From positions 248,001-312,000 of the forward strand of contig CP048724.1 of the NCBI GenBank assembly GCA_022641835.1: a stretch of 64,000 nucleotides of DNA. The letters are read 5' to 3'. Below are positions 30,946 through 40,274 of this stretch, piece after piece. The notes beneath the pieces are model-generated. The model had not been told where the DNA came from and made no database searches. It saw only the letters and a program-made list of their open reading frames with translations. The translations under genes were made by a program, and so were the position numbers. Numbering within the stretch: the first letter of the stretch is position 1; the number at the start of each line of letters is the position of its first letter. The stretch comes from Petasospora fabianii. Its lineage: Eukaryota > Ascomycota > Saccharomycetes > Phaffomycetales > Wickerhamomycetaceae.

Positions 30946-31309
30946 GTTAACTATATGCCTTTAGTTAGGACAATTGAGCAAGAATAATGATGGATTAATG
31001 AGGGAGGGTAACGAAAAAAACAAATAGTTCGTTGGTGGGGGGATCCTAGTTGGGTGTTGATCTGCAAGCTTATTATTATTATTCTAACGCCATAGAAACC
31101 GTTAGCGAGAACTTAATCCCATAGTGTCTTATTGGCATAGCAGTTAGTATAGAGTTCTAGATAAGAGCTATAGAACAGATCATAGATGATGAAATGACAT
31201 TAGAAACGATATTAAGCCGGGCTTCATTAAGCTTTTTGATGAGTGTTTGAAGATCCGTAACAAATAAATAGTTTTAGTGCGTGCGCAATGGATGGATGGA
31301 TGACACGCA
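30946..31309. other. Promoter region of F-box gene 3
   Basis: 364 bp with short ATT (31071-31084) and GGAT microsatellites. A TACTAAC on the minus strand near 31143 has no matching exon and is probably chance. Confidence 0.4.
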
Positions 31310-32731
31310 CTAAGCAGCATCTGCTGTTCTAACTGGTTTCTTTATAATGGTAGCCTGTTCTCCAGTTCTAACAATCTTTCGACCTTCAGAGTCCTGCTTC
31401 AATGGCACATCCTTGTTTTCAACTTGTTGTTGCTTCCAAACAATCTGCTCTGTACCACCACTAAGAACAGCAACACGCATTGTAGCGAGAAGGTTGTGAG
31501 CAGCAGTACTATGGTCATATACTGCACCGTTAAATGCTGATGTAGCATCCTTACCGATAGAGGTTCTGATAAGGGCTACTCCACCAGGATGATCATTGAT
31601 GAATGGTGTAACGTCATGAACAATTCCTGCAACGGCGATAAGTGCTCTGTGTGGTGCTTCATCCTTAGCGAGTTTTCTAAATTCTTCAGGGGAGATGATT
31701 GGTAATTGATCAATTGGCATACCCCAATTAAGCTTGGATCTTTTGCGATCAATAAGTTTTTGTTGTTGTTGAATAATGCATTGGTAAATTGCGGCATCCG
31801 AGGTGCGATAAAGGTTATCAACTAAACCAAACCAGGACATTATAACCAAATGCCATTTAACTGGGTCGAAATCATACCAGTGGATACCGTTTCTGAAATC
31901 AGATGAGAATTCATGATGAAAATTGTTCATACCTTCTCCAAACGATAGTAATGATAAAACGATGTTATTTCTGTGAGATTTACGATCATCAAATGGTTGA
32001 GTTCCAAATAAATGACCAAGTGAATTGACAATGAAAGTTGTTTGTTGAAGTGCTGCACCTCTAAGGATACCAGCAAAGACAAGACCTCCAAAGTAGTCAC
32101 CCCAACCTAAACCAGCAATCATAGCGGGGACAAGAAACGTTGTTAAGATCATAAGCTCTTTATAATTTCTCTCCTGCCACTCGAGCAAAGTATCTTTCTC
32201 TAAATCATCACCCATGCACTCCTTACATGAGTTTCTCACTTTGATGTGTGGTTTTGTCAACGCCCATCCCATATGAGCAAACCAGATACCTCTACGGATC
32301 GAATGTGGATCCTTCTCAGTATCGATGTATCTGTGATGAGCTCTATGCATAGCTGCCCAACTCTTAGCCGACCCTAATCCAGCAGAGGTACCAAAGCACG
32401 CATAAAACAACTTAACTGGTATTGTAGCTCTGAAAGAGCGATGTGCCCATAGACGATGGTATCCAGCTAGAAAAGCCGTTGTAGTCAAGACGTAGTATGC
32501 AAGGGAGAACCTCAGTGTATTGAGGTCCAAAGGCGTATAAAGCCCCCAATAAACACCAAGCAGTGGTATTAGCACAGTTATTAACAATCCTGTCCAACTA
32601 ACATGTCTATAAAAATTCCACAATGTCCAGTGCGTCTCGTTAATGTGACGTCTGACGGCAAGCTGTGGGGCCGTCTTCACTGACACACGTTGCGGAGTTG
32701 GCTTCTTCAAGTGTGCTGCCGACTGGTCCAT
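31310..32731 (-). CDS. OLE1: Delta-9 acyl-CoA desaturase fused to cytochrome b5, altered third histidine box
   Basis: Ole1-type enzymes make palmitoleic and oleic acid in the ER membrane. The first ATG is 32731, giving 473 residues; the frame is open to a GTG at 32830 but that stretch is probably leader. Membrane spans flank box one HRLWAHRSF (His92, His97), box two HRAHHR (His129, His132, His133) and the NSLGH ligand pair (Asn236, His240). Box three, normally HNFHH, reads GMNNFHHEF: Asn269 replaces its first histidine, a metal ligand in known desaturases. The C-terminal cytochrome b5 domain is intact (HPGG and a second His in YDHSTAAHNLL). The copy may be a diverged paralogue with weakened or changed activity. 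OLE1 here denotes the family, not proven orthology. Confidence 0.88.
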   Translation of the reverse strand: MDQSAAHLKKPTPQRVSVKTAPQLAVRRHINETHWTLWNFYRHVSWTGLLITVLIPLLGVYWGLYTPLDLNTLRFSLAYYVLTTTAFLAGYHRLWAHRSFRATIPVKLFYACFGTSAGLGSAKSWAAMHRAHHRYIDTEKDPHSIRRGIWFAHMGWALTKPHIKVRNSCKECMGDDLEKDTLLEWQERNYKELMILTTFLVPAMIAGLGWGDYFGGLVFAGILRGAALQQTTFIVNSLGHLFGTQPFDDRKSHRNNIVLSLLSFGEGMNNFHHEFSSDFRNGIHWYDFDPVKWHLVIMSWFGLVDNLYRTSDAAIYQCIIQQQQKLIDRKRSKLNWGMPIDQLPIISPEEFRKLAKDEAPHRALIAVAGIVHDVTPFINDHPGGVALIRTSIGKDATSAFNGAVYDHSTAAHNLLATMRVAVLSGGTEQIVWKQQQVENKDVPLKQDSEGRKIVRTGEQATIIKKPVRTADAA

Positions 32732-33238
32732 GTATACCACCGTATTTAGGATCACTCTCAATATTGTTACTGATACCAGCGTACGTGTCCTTGTATCTCT
32801 TAAACTCCTGTTATTAGAGAGCTGTGCCACCTTCCCTCATCGCCCTTCGCCTTCGCCTCGGATCTGCCAAAAGACAAAGGGTTAATATCATATAAACCCA
32901 TACACCACATTTCTGTCCACTTCTTGGCACGGGCCACTACCACGGTCTCCTCTATGTTACGTCATTTCGTAGCAAACTCAGATCTCGAAGGATTTCGAAG
33001 CCGCATTTAAAGCAAGCAATAGTGGAGACAACGCCACATAGCTACTAGGGTTTGCTAGAAGTATAAATATCGCATCATACCCACAATGTAGTTTCTTCTA
33101 TTGTTTAGTTATCCTTCAATATACTATACAAGCTTAAGCCACTAGTTCAATTGAAACAATCGCAATCAATTGCACTGTATAACTACCCCACACACACACT
33201 ACACTACACTACACTACTACAACACACTACTACAAAAC
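32732..33238. other. Divergent promoter region, desaturase and RTC3
   Basis: 507 bp. A (CACTA)n simple repeat fills the RTC3 leader. No Mga2-type element was identified. Confidence 0.5.
33189..33232 (+). repeat. CACTA-type simple repeat in the RTC3 leader
   Basis: Repeated CACTA and ACTAC units run almost to the RTC3 ATG at 33239. It is a low-complexity, G-free 5' leader, a type often seen before well-translated yeast genes. Confidence 0.7.
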
Positions 33239-33577
33239 ATGTCCGGTCCAGTGAAGGTTTTCTACAAGGGTGAGAACATTGACTTTATCGTGTTTGTCGA
33301 GTCTGAGGAGATCGCTCAGAAATACCAGAAGGACTCCACAATCCCATTGTCAGAAGTTGTCGGTACATTCAAGATTTTCACCTCGGATCAGCGTAGAGGT
33401 TCTGAAGGTGTCTTTGATGAGGCCTCGAGACAGGAGCTTGAGACTGAATTTGGTACCAAGTCTGTGGAGGAGGCCATTGAGAAGATTATCAAAGAGGGAA
33501 CATATTTGAACGCAACCAGTCTGAACAAGAAGACATGGAACTCTACAAATGACTCAATGGGTCGTGCTGCAGTCTAA
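33239..33577 (+). CDS. RTC3: SBDS-domain protein Rtc3
   Basis: 112 residues from ATG 33239; an open frame upstream starts at non-ATG codons in the simple repeat. It is a single-domain relative of the N-terminal SBDS fold, with VKVFYKGENIDFIVFVESEE and GTFKIFTSDQRRGSEGVFDE matching S. cerevisiae Rtc3/Hgi1 (111 residues). Rtc3 is a stress-induced protein linked to RNA metabolism; its precise role is not settled. Length and motifs agree over the whole protein. Confidence 0.93.
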   Translation: MSGPVKVFYKGENIDFIVFVESEEIAQKYQKDSTIPLSEVVGTFKIFTSDQRRGSEGVFDEASRQELETEFGTKSVEEAIEKIIKEGTYLNATSLNKKTWNSTNDSMGRAAV

Positions 33578-33625
33578 ATCTAAATCCATTATCGATTTTT
33601 TGAATACATTTGCATGTTATAATCA

Positions 33626-35860
33626 TTAAAGTTTACGTAGACAATCATCTTTTGCTGATTCAGTAGCTAACAGATGTTGCTTCAGGTGCTCCGCAGGCGC
33701 ATGGTCATCCTCAAACGCAGGAGTGATGAACAAAGATCTCAAGGCATCGCCAACAACAAGCGATGTGCGTCTCATTAACGATACTCTCTTGTTGATGGTC
33801 ATCTCCGAAGAACAAACCCGTCCAGAGTGCACTGGAATCACCTCAGGACTATCAGGATAACTCGGATGTATTAACAGTCGGGAACGTCTCATTGTCCGTG
33901 CACTCTTCTTTCGCCGACTCAAGAACTCTGTTGTGACCAATTCATCACTCCACAATTCTTCCAAGAGATTCTCAACTGTAGACCTCTCAATAGCTTTCAA
34001 GATCACAACGTTTTTCCGCTCTTTATGCTGTCTGAACCTTACAGAGTTTATTGATCCATGTGTCTCTTCTGAAATGACAATGTTGATCTGGATGATCTTT
34101 CGGAAGTAACATGTATCATAGAACAGGTAAAAATGATGTAAATGCCTTGAACGGATAGTCGTATTAGGTATCTTGTCAAGTTTAGTGTCCATTGACTGCA
34201 TTGTGATCGGAATGATTGTAGATGAAAAAGTGCCCTGCTCCTCATGATGCCTTGACGATGAATAGTCAAACTTGTAAGGACCATTGACAATCTTGGTGAA
34301 GATCTCAAGCTTCTCTTTCCAAATTTCCAGCTCATTACAATCAATGGCAGTCAACAATACCTCGTACAATTTGAAAGAATGCTCAAACACCAATTTGAAA
34401 CTGTTCTCATGATAACAAGTCATACCACCTCCAACATCATCTGAATCAACAACTTTACACACGGAAAGCGGAATGAGGAATTTGACATCAAACCTAGTGC
34501 TTTTGGAGACTTGGGCAAGGATAAGGTGTGATTTGAATAAGAACACACCGAGTTGCAGACTTGTTAAGTAATTCTCAGTGGATTCAACCCAAGTGATCAA
34601 AAGAGCTCCTGATAACAATGGAGGACCTAAATACTCAACAGGGAAACGTAATGCTGTAGTACCAAACATCAACCCTGAAAAGAGAGTGGATGCCTTTATT
34701 TTCTCTTGAAGACCATACCGGTTAACTTCCATAATAGAGTAATCAACTCTGACGATACAATCCTGAATCTTCTGATGGCAAGCTACATCTTCCTCGAAGG
34801 GAGTGAGCTTGGACAACAGCTCCAAGAATAATTTGTACTTTGGAATTCTTTGGATAGGTTTGTGTATCAATGACATAAAGGATAAATCCAATTTTTCATT
34901 CTCCTTCTGTGTTGACTCAAGGAAATGTTGGTAACTCTTTGTTAATGCAAGACCAATGTCAGGATCATCTTTCTTCGATTCCATCAACTTCAACACCAAA
35001 TCGTAAGTACTGTTATATTCCTGGTATATGAAAACGGGTATAGCTCTCAAACTGATCAATTCTGCTACTAAGGCAGCCATCACTGGTGAGGAGGGCCTAT
35101 GAAAGTCCGGTGAGGCATCATCAGCCTGGTATGATGAATATAATGGCACTTTGAACAAGAATCTCAAGTTGGAGAGAAACTCCGAGTGTGTAGAGATAAG
35201 CATCTCAATATATCCATGAGTTGCTTTAACTGGGATTCCATTGTTGCCCTTGTTGATAAGAGTCTCGAGATATATTCCTGAAAGCATTTTTAAAGAGCTG
35301 ATGTAGCTCTCTTCTGTTTCAATGATCTCTTCAATGACATTCTTTCTTCCAATGGATCGCTTTGTCACCGGAGAGATATCAGCATAGTTCTGGGGCAGGA
35401 ATGATAAAGACAGGGAATCGGGATAGTGGTCTGAAGATGAGAATGTGCCACATGAGATTTGTACAGTGCATACTCTGGGAGATGATGATGATGATGTTGT
35501 TGTTGAATGTTTCGTCATTGTTGTTATCTCGTAGAGCGAGTTGATCGAGAGTGACCCTAACATGTCTAAGCCATTATCCCTAGAGTTTGGCTCAGCATGA
35601 TTATGTTTTATCATTAGAGAGACGGGACTCGAGGTTTTCAAGTTAAGAGAACCGGCAAGTGTTGAGTTTGAGTTATCTTCATTGTCTTGAGTCACAATGG
35701 TGGTGATCCCAGACAGAGAGAACTCTTCGATGCTCACCGCATCAGGTTTAAAACTTGTAAAGCTCTTGAGGGTGTCATCTGCAGAGGAGAGAAGTGTACT
35801 GCGTGTATCAGGACGGCTTGGTGGCAGTGAGTGTGGACCAGGTTGGGATAATGAAAGCAT
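33626..35860 (-). CDS. Rho-family guanine nucleotide exchange factor (DH-PH)
   Basis: The first ATG is 35860 (MLSLSQPGPHSLPPSRPD), giving 744 residues; the frame begins upstream at a TTG. A Ser/Thr-rich N-terminus of about 185 residues precedes the DH domain (about 185-395), which begins RKNVIEEIIETEESYISSL, the conserved first DH helix, and carries HKPIQRIPKYKLFLELLSK, the most conserved DH helix. A PH-like domain follows (about 410-540). The C-terminal 200 residues are basic with Ser/Arg patches. It should activate a Rho or Cdc42 GTPase in cell polarity or wall signalling. No CNH, CH or PB1 domain was seen, so it is neither a Rom2/Tus1 nor a Cdc24 orthologue. Confidence 0.87.
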   Translation of the reverse strand: MLSLSQPGPHSLPPSRPDTRSTLLSSADDTLKSFTSFKPDAVSIEEFSLSGITTIVTQDNEDNSNSTLAGSLNLKTSSPVSLMIKHNHAEPNSRDNGLDMLGSLSINSLYEITTMTKHSTTTSSSSSPRVCTVQISCGTFSSSDHYPDSLSLSFLPQNYADISPVTKRSIGRKNVIEEIIETEESYISSLKMLSGIYLETLINKGNNGIPVKATHGYIEMLISTHSEFLSNLRFLFKVPLYSSYQADDASPDFHRPSSPVMAALVAELISLRAIPVFIYQEYNSTYDLVLKLMESKKDDPDIGLALTKSYQHFLESTQKENEKLDLSFMSLIHKPIQRIPKYKLFLELLSKLTPFEEDVACHQKIQDCIVRVDYSIMEVNRYGLQEKIKASTLFSGLMFGTTALRFPVEYLGPPLLSGALLITWVESTENYLTSLQLGVFLFKSHLILAQVSKSTRFDVKFLIPLSVCKVVDSDDVGGGMTCYHENSFKLVFEHSFKLYEVLLTAIDCNELEIWKEKLEIFTKIVNGPYKFDYSSSRHHEEQGTFSSTIIPITMQSMDTKLDKIPNTTIRSRHLHHFYLFYDTCYFRKIIQINIVISEETHGSINSVRFRQHKERKNVVILKAIERSTVENLLEELWSDELVTTEFLSRRKKSARTMRRSRLLIHPSYPDSPEVIPVHSGRVCSSEMTINKRVSLMRRTSLVVGDALRSLFITPAFEDDHAPAEHLKQHLLATESAKDDCLRKL

Positions 35861-36167
35861 GAAAGCATGAAAGATGGAGCGTATAGCGGATGGATAGCAG
35901 GGAGACAGAGCAAGTACTTGATAGATCAATCAAATGTCATATGGGGTATAAATATATGTATCCAAGGCTTATTGTATAGTACAGCTGTCAAATGCTCGAG
36001 ATCAAATCGGAGTTGTACACAAAGCTCATCCATCGCCTTTAACGGGATTGTGTCTCCGCACCCTTCCGGAATAGTTCACTAAATGAATGTTGTTTAACCA
36101 TATATCTATTGAATATTTTTATTTACCTGAAACATATCCCATGGTCCCCTTTGGCATAGTAAAGCCC
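35861..36167. other. Rho-GEF promoter and ADH 3' end
   Basis: 307 bp. Nothing distinctive was seen. Confidence 0.4.
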
Positions 36168-37322
36168 TTACTTACCGGTACCAAAGAACTTGTGGAAACC
36201 GGTCAAGGTGAATCTGTATCTAACATCACCTTTATCCAATCTAGTCAAAGCCTGAGAAACGTTCTCCTCGTTAATGTCGAGAGGCTCAACCCATGGTCTA
36301 AAGTTGTGCTTAGCGGCAAGGTTCAAGAGTTCAATAGCTTCAGCTCTAGAACCCAAAGCAGAAGAACCAAACATTGAACCGTTACCAAAGAAGGAGAATG
36401 GAGAGAAAGTGAGTTTCTCATCAACGTGTGGGAGACCAACAGAGACGAAACGTCTGTTAACCTTCAATGTACTAAGGAAACCATCGAGGTCCATGTTTGT
36501 AGAAGTGGCACAGTTAAGGACAAAGTGGAAAGCGTCAAAGTTTTTAGAGACCCAGTCCTTATCCTCAGCGGTGGCGACAAAGTGCTTAGCACCCATCTTG
36601 AGGGCATCCTCCTTCTTAGAAGAAGATCTAGAGAAGGCAGTAACCTCAGCACCGAGAGCGTTAGCAATCATGATGGCCATGTGACCGAGACCACCAATAC
36701 CAATGATGGCAACCTTTGGAGTCTCTTTACCAGCATCGAGAACGTCCTGGATAGCTCTCTTGATTGGAGAGTAAACGGTGAGACCACCACACATCAATGG
36801 AGCCACAAGGTGAGATTCAAGGGCATCTGGAATTGGGAAGATCATACGCTCATGAGCTCTAACATGGGAGGCGTAACCACCTTGAGAGACGTAACCATCT
36901 GGGTAACGAGAGGCATAAGTAGTGACAATATGTGGACAGTATTGCTCATTGTCACTCTTACAACGAGCACACTCGGTACAACAAGAAGCAGCAGCACCGA
37001 GACCAACTCTATCACCAACTTTAACACCAGTGGTACACTTGTCACCAACTCTAAGAACCTTACCGACAACTTCATGACCGACACACTGAGTCTTTGGACC
37101 AACAGTGGCAGACTTACAAGCCATATCATCGTGAGACCACTCATTCTTCAAAGTGAAAAGCTCAGAGGCACAAACACCACAACACTCAATCTCAATATCA
37201 ACATCGTGATCCTCGAACTTCTTTGGTTCATAAGAAGTAAGCTTTGGATGGTTCCATTCAGAAGGGTCCGAGATGGCAAAACCCTTAAACTCTGTTGGAT
37301 AGTTAACTGTTGTGAAGGACAT
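36168..37322 (-). CDS. ADH6: NADPH-dependent zinc alcohol dehydrogenase, ADH6/ADH7 type
   Basis: 384 residues from ATG 37322. This medium-chain dehydrogenase family reduces aromatic and branched aldehydes. Catalytic zinc ligands lie in ECCGVCASEL, VGHEVVG and PLMCGGLTVY; structural zinc is bound by CTECARCKSDNEQYC (C-x2-C-x2-C-x7-C). The nucleotide loop is GIGGLGHMA, followed by FSRSSSKKEDALKMGAKH, whose Ser/Arg/Lys side chains mark NADPH preference as in yeast Adh6. Codon use is highly biased (AGA, GGT, TTG/CTT mix), suggesting strong expression. S. cerevisiae Adh6 and Adh7 have 360 residues; the extra length is in N-terminal loops. It is one gene of a usually multi-copy family. Confidence 0.93.
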   Translation of the reverse strand: MSFTTVNYPTEFKGFAISDPSEWNHPKLTSYEPKKFEDHDVDIEIECCGVCASELFTLKNEWSHDDMACKSATVGPKTQCVGHEVVGKVLRVGDKCTTGVKVGDRVGLGAAASCCTECARCKSDNEQYCPHIVTTYASRYPDGYVSQGGYASHVRAHERMIFPIPDALESHLVAPLMCGGLTVYSPIKRAIQDVLDAGKETPKVAIIGIGGLGHMAIMIANALGAEVTAFSRSSSKKEDALKMGAKHFVATAEDKDWVSKNFDAFHFVLNCATSTNMDLDGFLSTLKVNRRFVSVGLPHVDEKLTFSPFSFFGNGSMFGSSALGSRAEAIELLNLAAKHNFRPWVEPLDINEENVSQALTRLDKGDVRYRFTLTGFHKFFGTGK

Positions 37323-38072
37323 TGTAGCTTATAATTTGTCGAATACTAAAGGGCAAAAGAAAGATCGTCCAAGGGTGTTGCTGTATGGGCGATCTGCTGC
37401 ATTTTATAGATAACAGAAAAGTGTTGCGGCCCCTGACAAACTTTATAACGGCGGCGCCATGCTGCGCTCGGCTATGCCCCGGAGGTCGGTCGGAGTTGGT
37501 TCCGAACACAACACTATTAGACAAAGGGCTGATCTACAAAGCAATAGAATGGAAGGTTTCTTCCATACTGTAAATAACTGGAAAGCAAGTGAACAAACTA
37601 AAAATACAGTTAAGAAAAAGAAACAATTATATATATATATCATAACTAAAGAGACAATAGAAGACTTAAGAACCAATTGGAATAGCAATCGGATTGCATA
37701 GTTTATCCGATTAGGCCTTTCGCGCTTTTTTTCTTTTTTGGCGCTCCCAATTAGTAAGGTGGAAGCTGCCGCTTGGGTCATGCTATTAACTGCGGTAACA
37801 AATCCGTCGGGGTATTTGTTTCCGAGTTTATCATATGCTTCATTACAACCAGTATTTGTGGATCATATGCACAACCGTTTAAACCGGGTGTGGGTGGGTA
37901 GAGTTTGAGTAGTGTGGGGGTGAGCGTATAGAGTTGAGTAGCGTAGAGTTGAGTAATTGGGTGGGGGTTGTCTTGGATCAACAACGGATACGGCTGATTG
38001 TGCAGATGGACATCACTACGAATAAGATACATATCCATGATGTATGGCTGAGTTAATGCAGTTTTGATTAAA
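37323..38072. other. Promoter region of the ADH gene and RQC1 3' end
   Basis: 750 bp. It contains an (AT)n tract near 37630, a GGGTGTGGGTGGG stretch near 37886 that resembles Rap1-type sites, and a triplicated TAGAGTTGAGTA element. A hydrophobic 112-codon minus frame at 37443-37781 looks like AT-rich chance coding. Confidence 0.5.
37899..37955. repeat. Three copies of a TAGAGTTGAGTA element
   Basis: Exact copies lie at 37929-37940 and 37944-37955 (15-bp period), with a one-base-longer copy TAGAGTTTGAGTA at 37899-37911. They lie about 580-630 bp upstream of the ADH ATG. They could be a regulatory array or a local duplication. Confidence 0.75.
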
Positions 38073-40067
38073 TTAATGGTCCTGAGTATCATCAACCTGA
38101 ACACCACGTTCAACCAATTCCTGTAGACTCATGTTACGTACCATCTCCATCAGTCTCTCTTCATCAAATACAGTACTTAGATACTTCTCATCGATAAAAT
38201 CACTCAGAACTTCAACATTACCAACCTTGGGAGGAAGAACATCATATTCAAATATCTGATTTTGTTCCCACACTTCAGTTGGAATCCTTGCCATAACTTT
38301 ACCTTCACCTGACAATATGGCAAAACGTAGGAAATTATCGGGGATAACCCCACAATCTCCGATAACTTCAAACTTGACTTTACCCTCAATGCATTTAAGT
38401 AATGTATCATGAAGGAAATTACGTTGATGAGTCTCCTTCCAAATATGCGGCGCCTTTAACAGATATGCCTCGGTTTGTATCTCCGTCTCAGCACCAACTT
38501 CAAAGATACTATAATCATAAACTGGTATATCACTTGCAAGACCAATAGTCTCTAACAACTTATAACCAACATATGGATGCTTAATGAATGCCCTCTTTAA
38601 CTCCTCTTCGGCCTTAGTCTTATTGCCAAGTGCCAAATATGCTAATGGTACAGTATATGCAATAGAAGATGTATACCACTGTGCATATGTCTTCACAAGT
38701 GCACTCTCAACAAATTCAATAAGCCATTGGTATTCACCAGCAAGAATGGCATAGAAATCCATAAAATATCTTGTACCAAGTGGATCATCAGCTGGTGAGA
38801 ATGCCAATAGTAATTTACAATACGTAAAAGCCGTATAGAAAGTTCCCTTCTTGGTCAAAACTTCAATATATCTGAATATGGCAAGATAAAACTCACGATT
38901 CAAATAATAGTTGAAAGGGAGACGTGTTAACCCATTTGAAATGTCAAAATTCTGCTTGAATCCACGATCAAATGCAAATAGTGCCCTTTCAACAAGTCCA
39001 TTACTATTACTCTTATCACCTTGTCTAATCAAAATCAGGGCAACTTGTAAAATGGTCTCCACGTGATATGGGAATCTAGGTAGTAATTGCATCAAGTTCT
39101 CATGATTTGGTGTAACAACAACTGATGAATAGAATTGAGAGTTAGCAACTTTTGAGTCAATTCCTCTTTCAAATTTGTAATATCTGATACCATGCTTGAT
39201 CTCATTGACAACTTCTTCCTTAATGACATCAGCCCAGTCTTCTGTAGAGGCTAATCTATCTTCAACTAAATCCTTTGCTGAAAGTTCCTCCATAGAGATA
39301 TCTTTCTTCTGTGTAGGAATCCAATCATCTCTCACTTTTGTAAGGATCAATTTTCTCGAGGTACCAGGAATGGATCTTCTATCACGACCTCCCCATCCTC
39401 TAATAACCCTAGCAAGTTTCTTAATTTGTTGAAGTTGCTCAGGTGGGATTGATGTAGACGTTGTAGAATCAGCATCATCAATAGCCTCCTGAGATAACTT
39501 ACCAAACAGCTTCTTAAATTCATTATCCGGATCTAAATCCTTAACATCAACACTGAGTAATTTGGCACATGCAACTTGTTTGCGTGGGGTGAAGTATCGA
39601 TATGATGGATCAATGTTTGGATGTGTAATATTCAACTCGAGTTCATTATCGACATCACCATCAAGATTTGCAGTCGTATCAATCACTTGTTGATTGTTTG
39701 CACCGTGCTCTTTCAAAAGTCTATCAAATTCATCATCTTCAGCGGTGTTGGTTCCATCATTATCATCTTCATCCTCAGCAGGGGTATTAGCTCGTTTCCC
39801 TTTCTTCTGTGCTTTCTTCTTCTTTTTCCTTTGTGACTTAGTCGTCAATACAACTTTCACCGGTTCTGATAGCTCTTGATCATTCTCTTCGCTAGTGGCG
39901 TTCTTGCCACTTTCCTCATCATCATCATCATCATCACCATTCATCAACGCGAAGAGGTTCTGCGTCTTCTTGGCCATAATCACCGGCTCATCTTCCACCA
40001 CGGGATCAGCTGCAAGCTGTTCTGCCTCACGCTGCTTCTCCAAACGACGAAGAGCTCTAGAAGACAT
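38073..40067 (-). CDS. RQC1: Ribosome quality control complex subunit 1 (TCF25 family)
   Basis: 664 residues from ATG 40067. Rqc1 belongs to the ribosome quality control complex with Ltn1, Rqc2 and Cdc48, which marks and extracts stalled nascent chains from 60S subunits. The N-terminus is short and acidic/basic (Asp run near 45-50, then KSQRKKKKKAQKKGKR). The TCF25 core follows, with PSYRYFTPRKQVACAKLLSV, the basic RGWGGRDRRSIPGTSRKLIL and HPYHVETILQVALILI-like helices (here RFPYHVETILQVALILIRQG). S. cerevisiae Rqc1 has 723 residues, so length agrees. Confidence 0.94.
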   Translation of the reverse strand: MSSRALRRLEKQREAEQLAADPVVEDEPVIMAKKTQNLFALMNGDDDDDDEESGKNATSEENDQELSEPVKVVLTTKSQRKKKKKAQKKGKRANTPAEDEDDNDGTNTAEDDEFDRLLKEHGANNQQVIDTTANLDGDVDNELELNITHPNIDPSYRYFTPRKQVACAKLLSVDVKDLDPDNEFKKLFGKLSQEAIDDADSTTSTSIPPEQLQQIKKLARVIRGWGGRDRRSIPGTSRKLILTKVRDDWIPTQKKDISMEELSAKDLVEDRLASTEDWADVIKEEVVNEIKHGIRYYKFERGIDSKVANSQFYSSVVVTPNHENLMQLLPRFPYHVETILQVALILIRQGDKSNSNGLVERALFAFDRGFKQNFDISNGLTRLPFNYYLNREFYLAIFRYIEVLTKKGTFYTAFTYCKLLLAFSPADDPLGTRYFMDFYAILAGEYQWLIEFVESALVKTYAQWYTSSIAYTVPLAYLALGNKTKAEEELKRAFIKHPYVGYKLLETIGLASDIPVYDYSIFEVGAETEIQTEAYLLKAPHIWKETHQRNFLHDTLLKCIEGKVKFEVIGDCGVIPDNFLRFAILSGEGKVMARIPTEVWEQNQIFEYDVLPPKVGNVEVLSDFIDEKYLSTVFDEERLMEMVRNMSLQELVERGVQVDDTQDH

Positions 40068-40274
40068 GTTTTACTCTGTCTTCTCAAAAACCTTTGAACT
40101 AGGGGAGCTTGCTGATTAACTCGGCGTTAATTCAACCTCTCTCCCGATTGGGGGCAATGGGTTACTTATTTCCTTCGCGATTTTGGGGTGGTGTTTGGGT
40201 GTGTAACAGTCTGTGTTCTATTCATTGATATTTATATTTTAACCTCAGGTCTTCAATTAATGTTATCTATAGAT

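Noticed and set aside
31139-31150. TACTAAC on the minus strand upstream of F-box gene 3, considered as a 5' intron
   Set aside because: The F-box starts directly after the ATG, as in the other family members, so no upstream exon is required.
37443-37781. Hydrophobic 112-codon minus frame upstream of ADH
   Set aside because: It has AT-rich promoter composition, no homology-like features and overlaps likely regulatory DNA. Kept only as a remote possibility.
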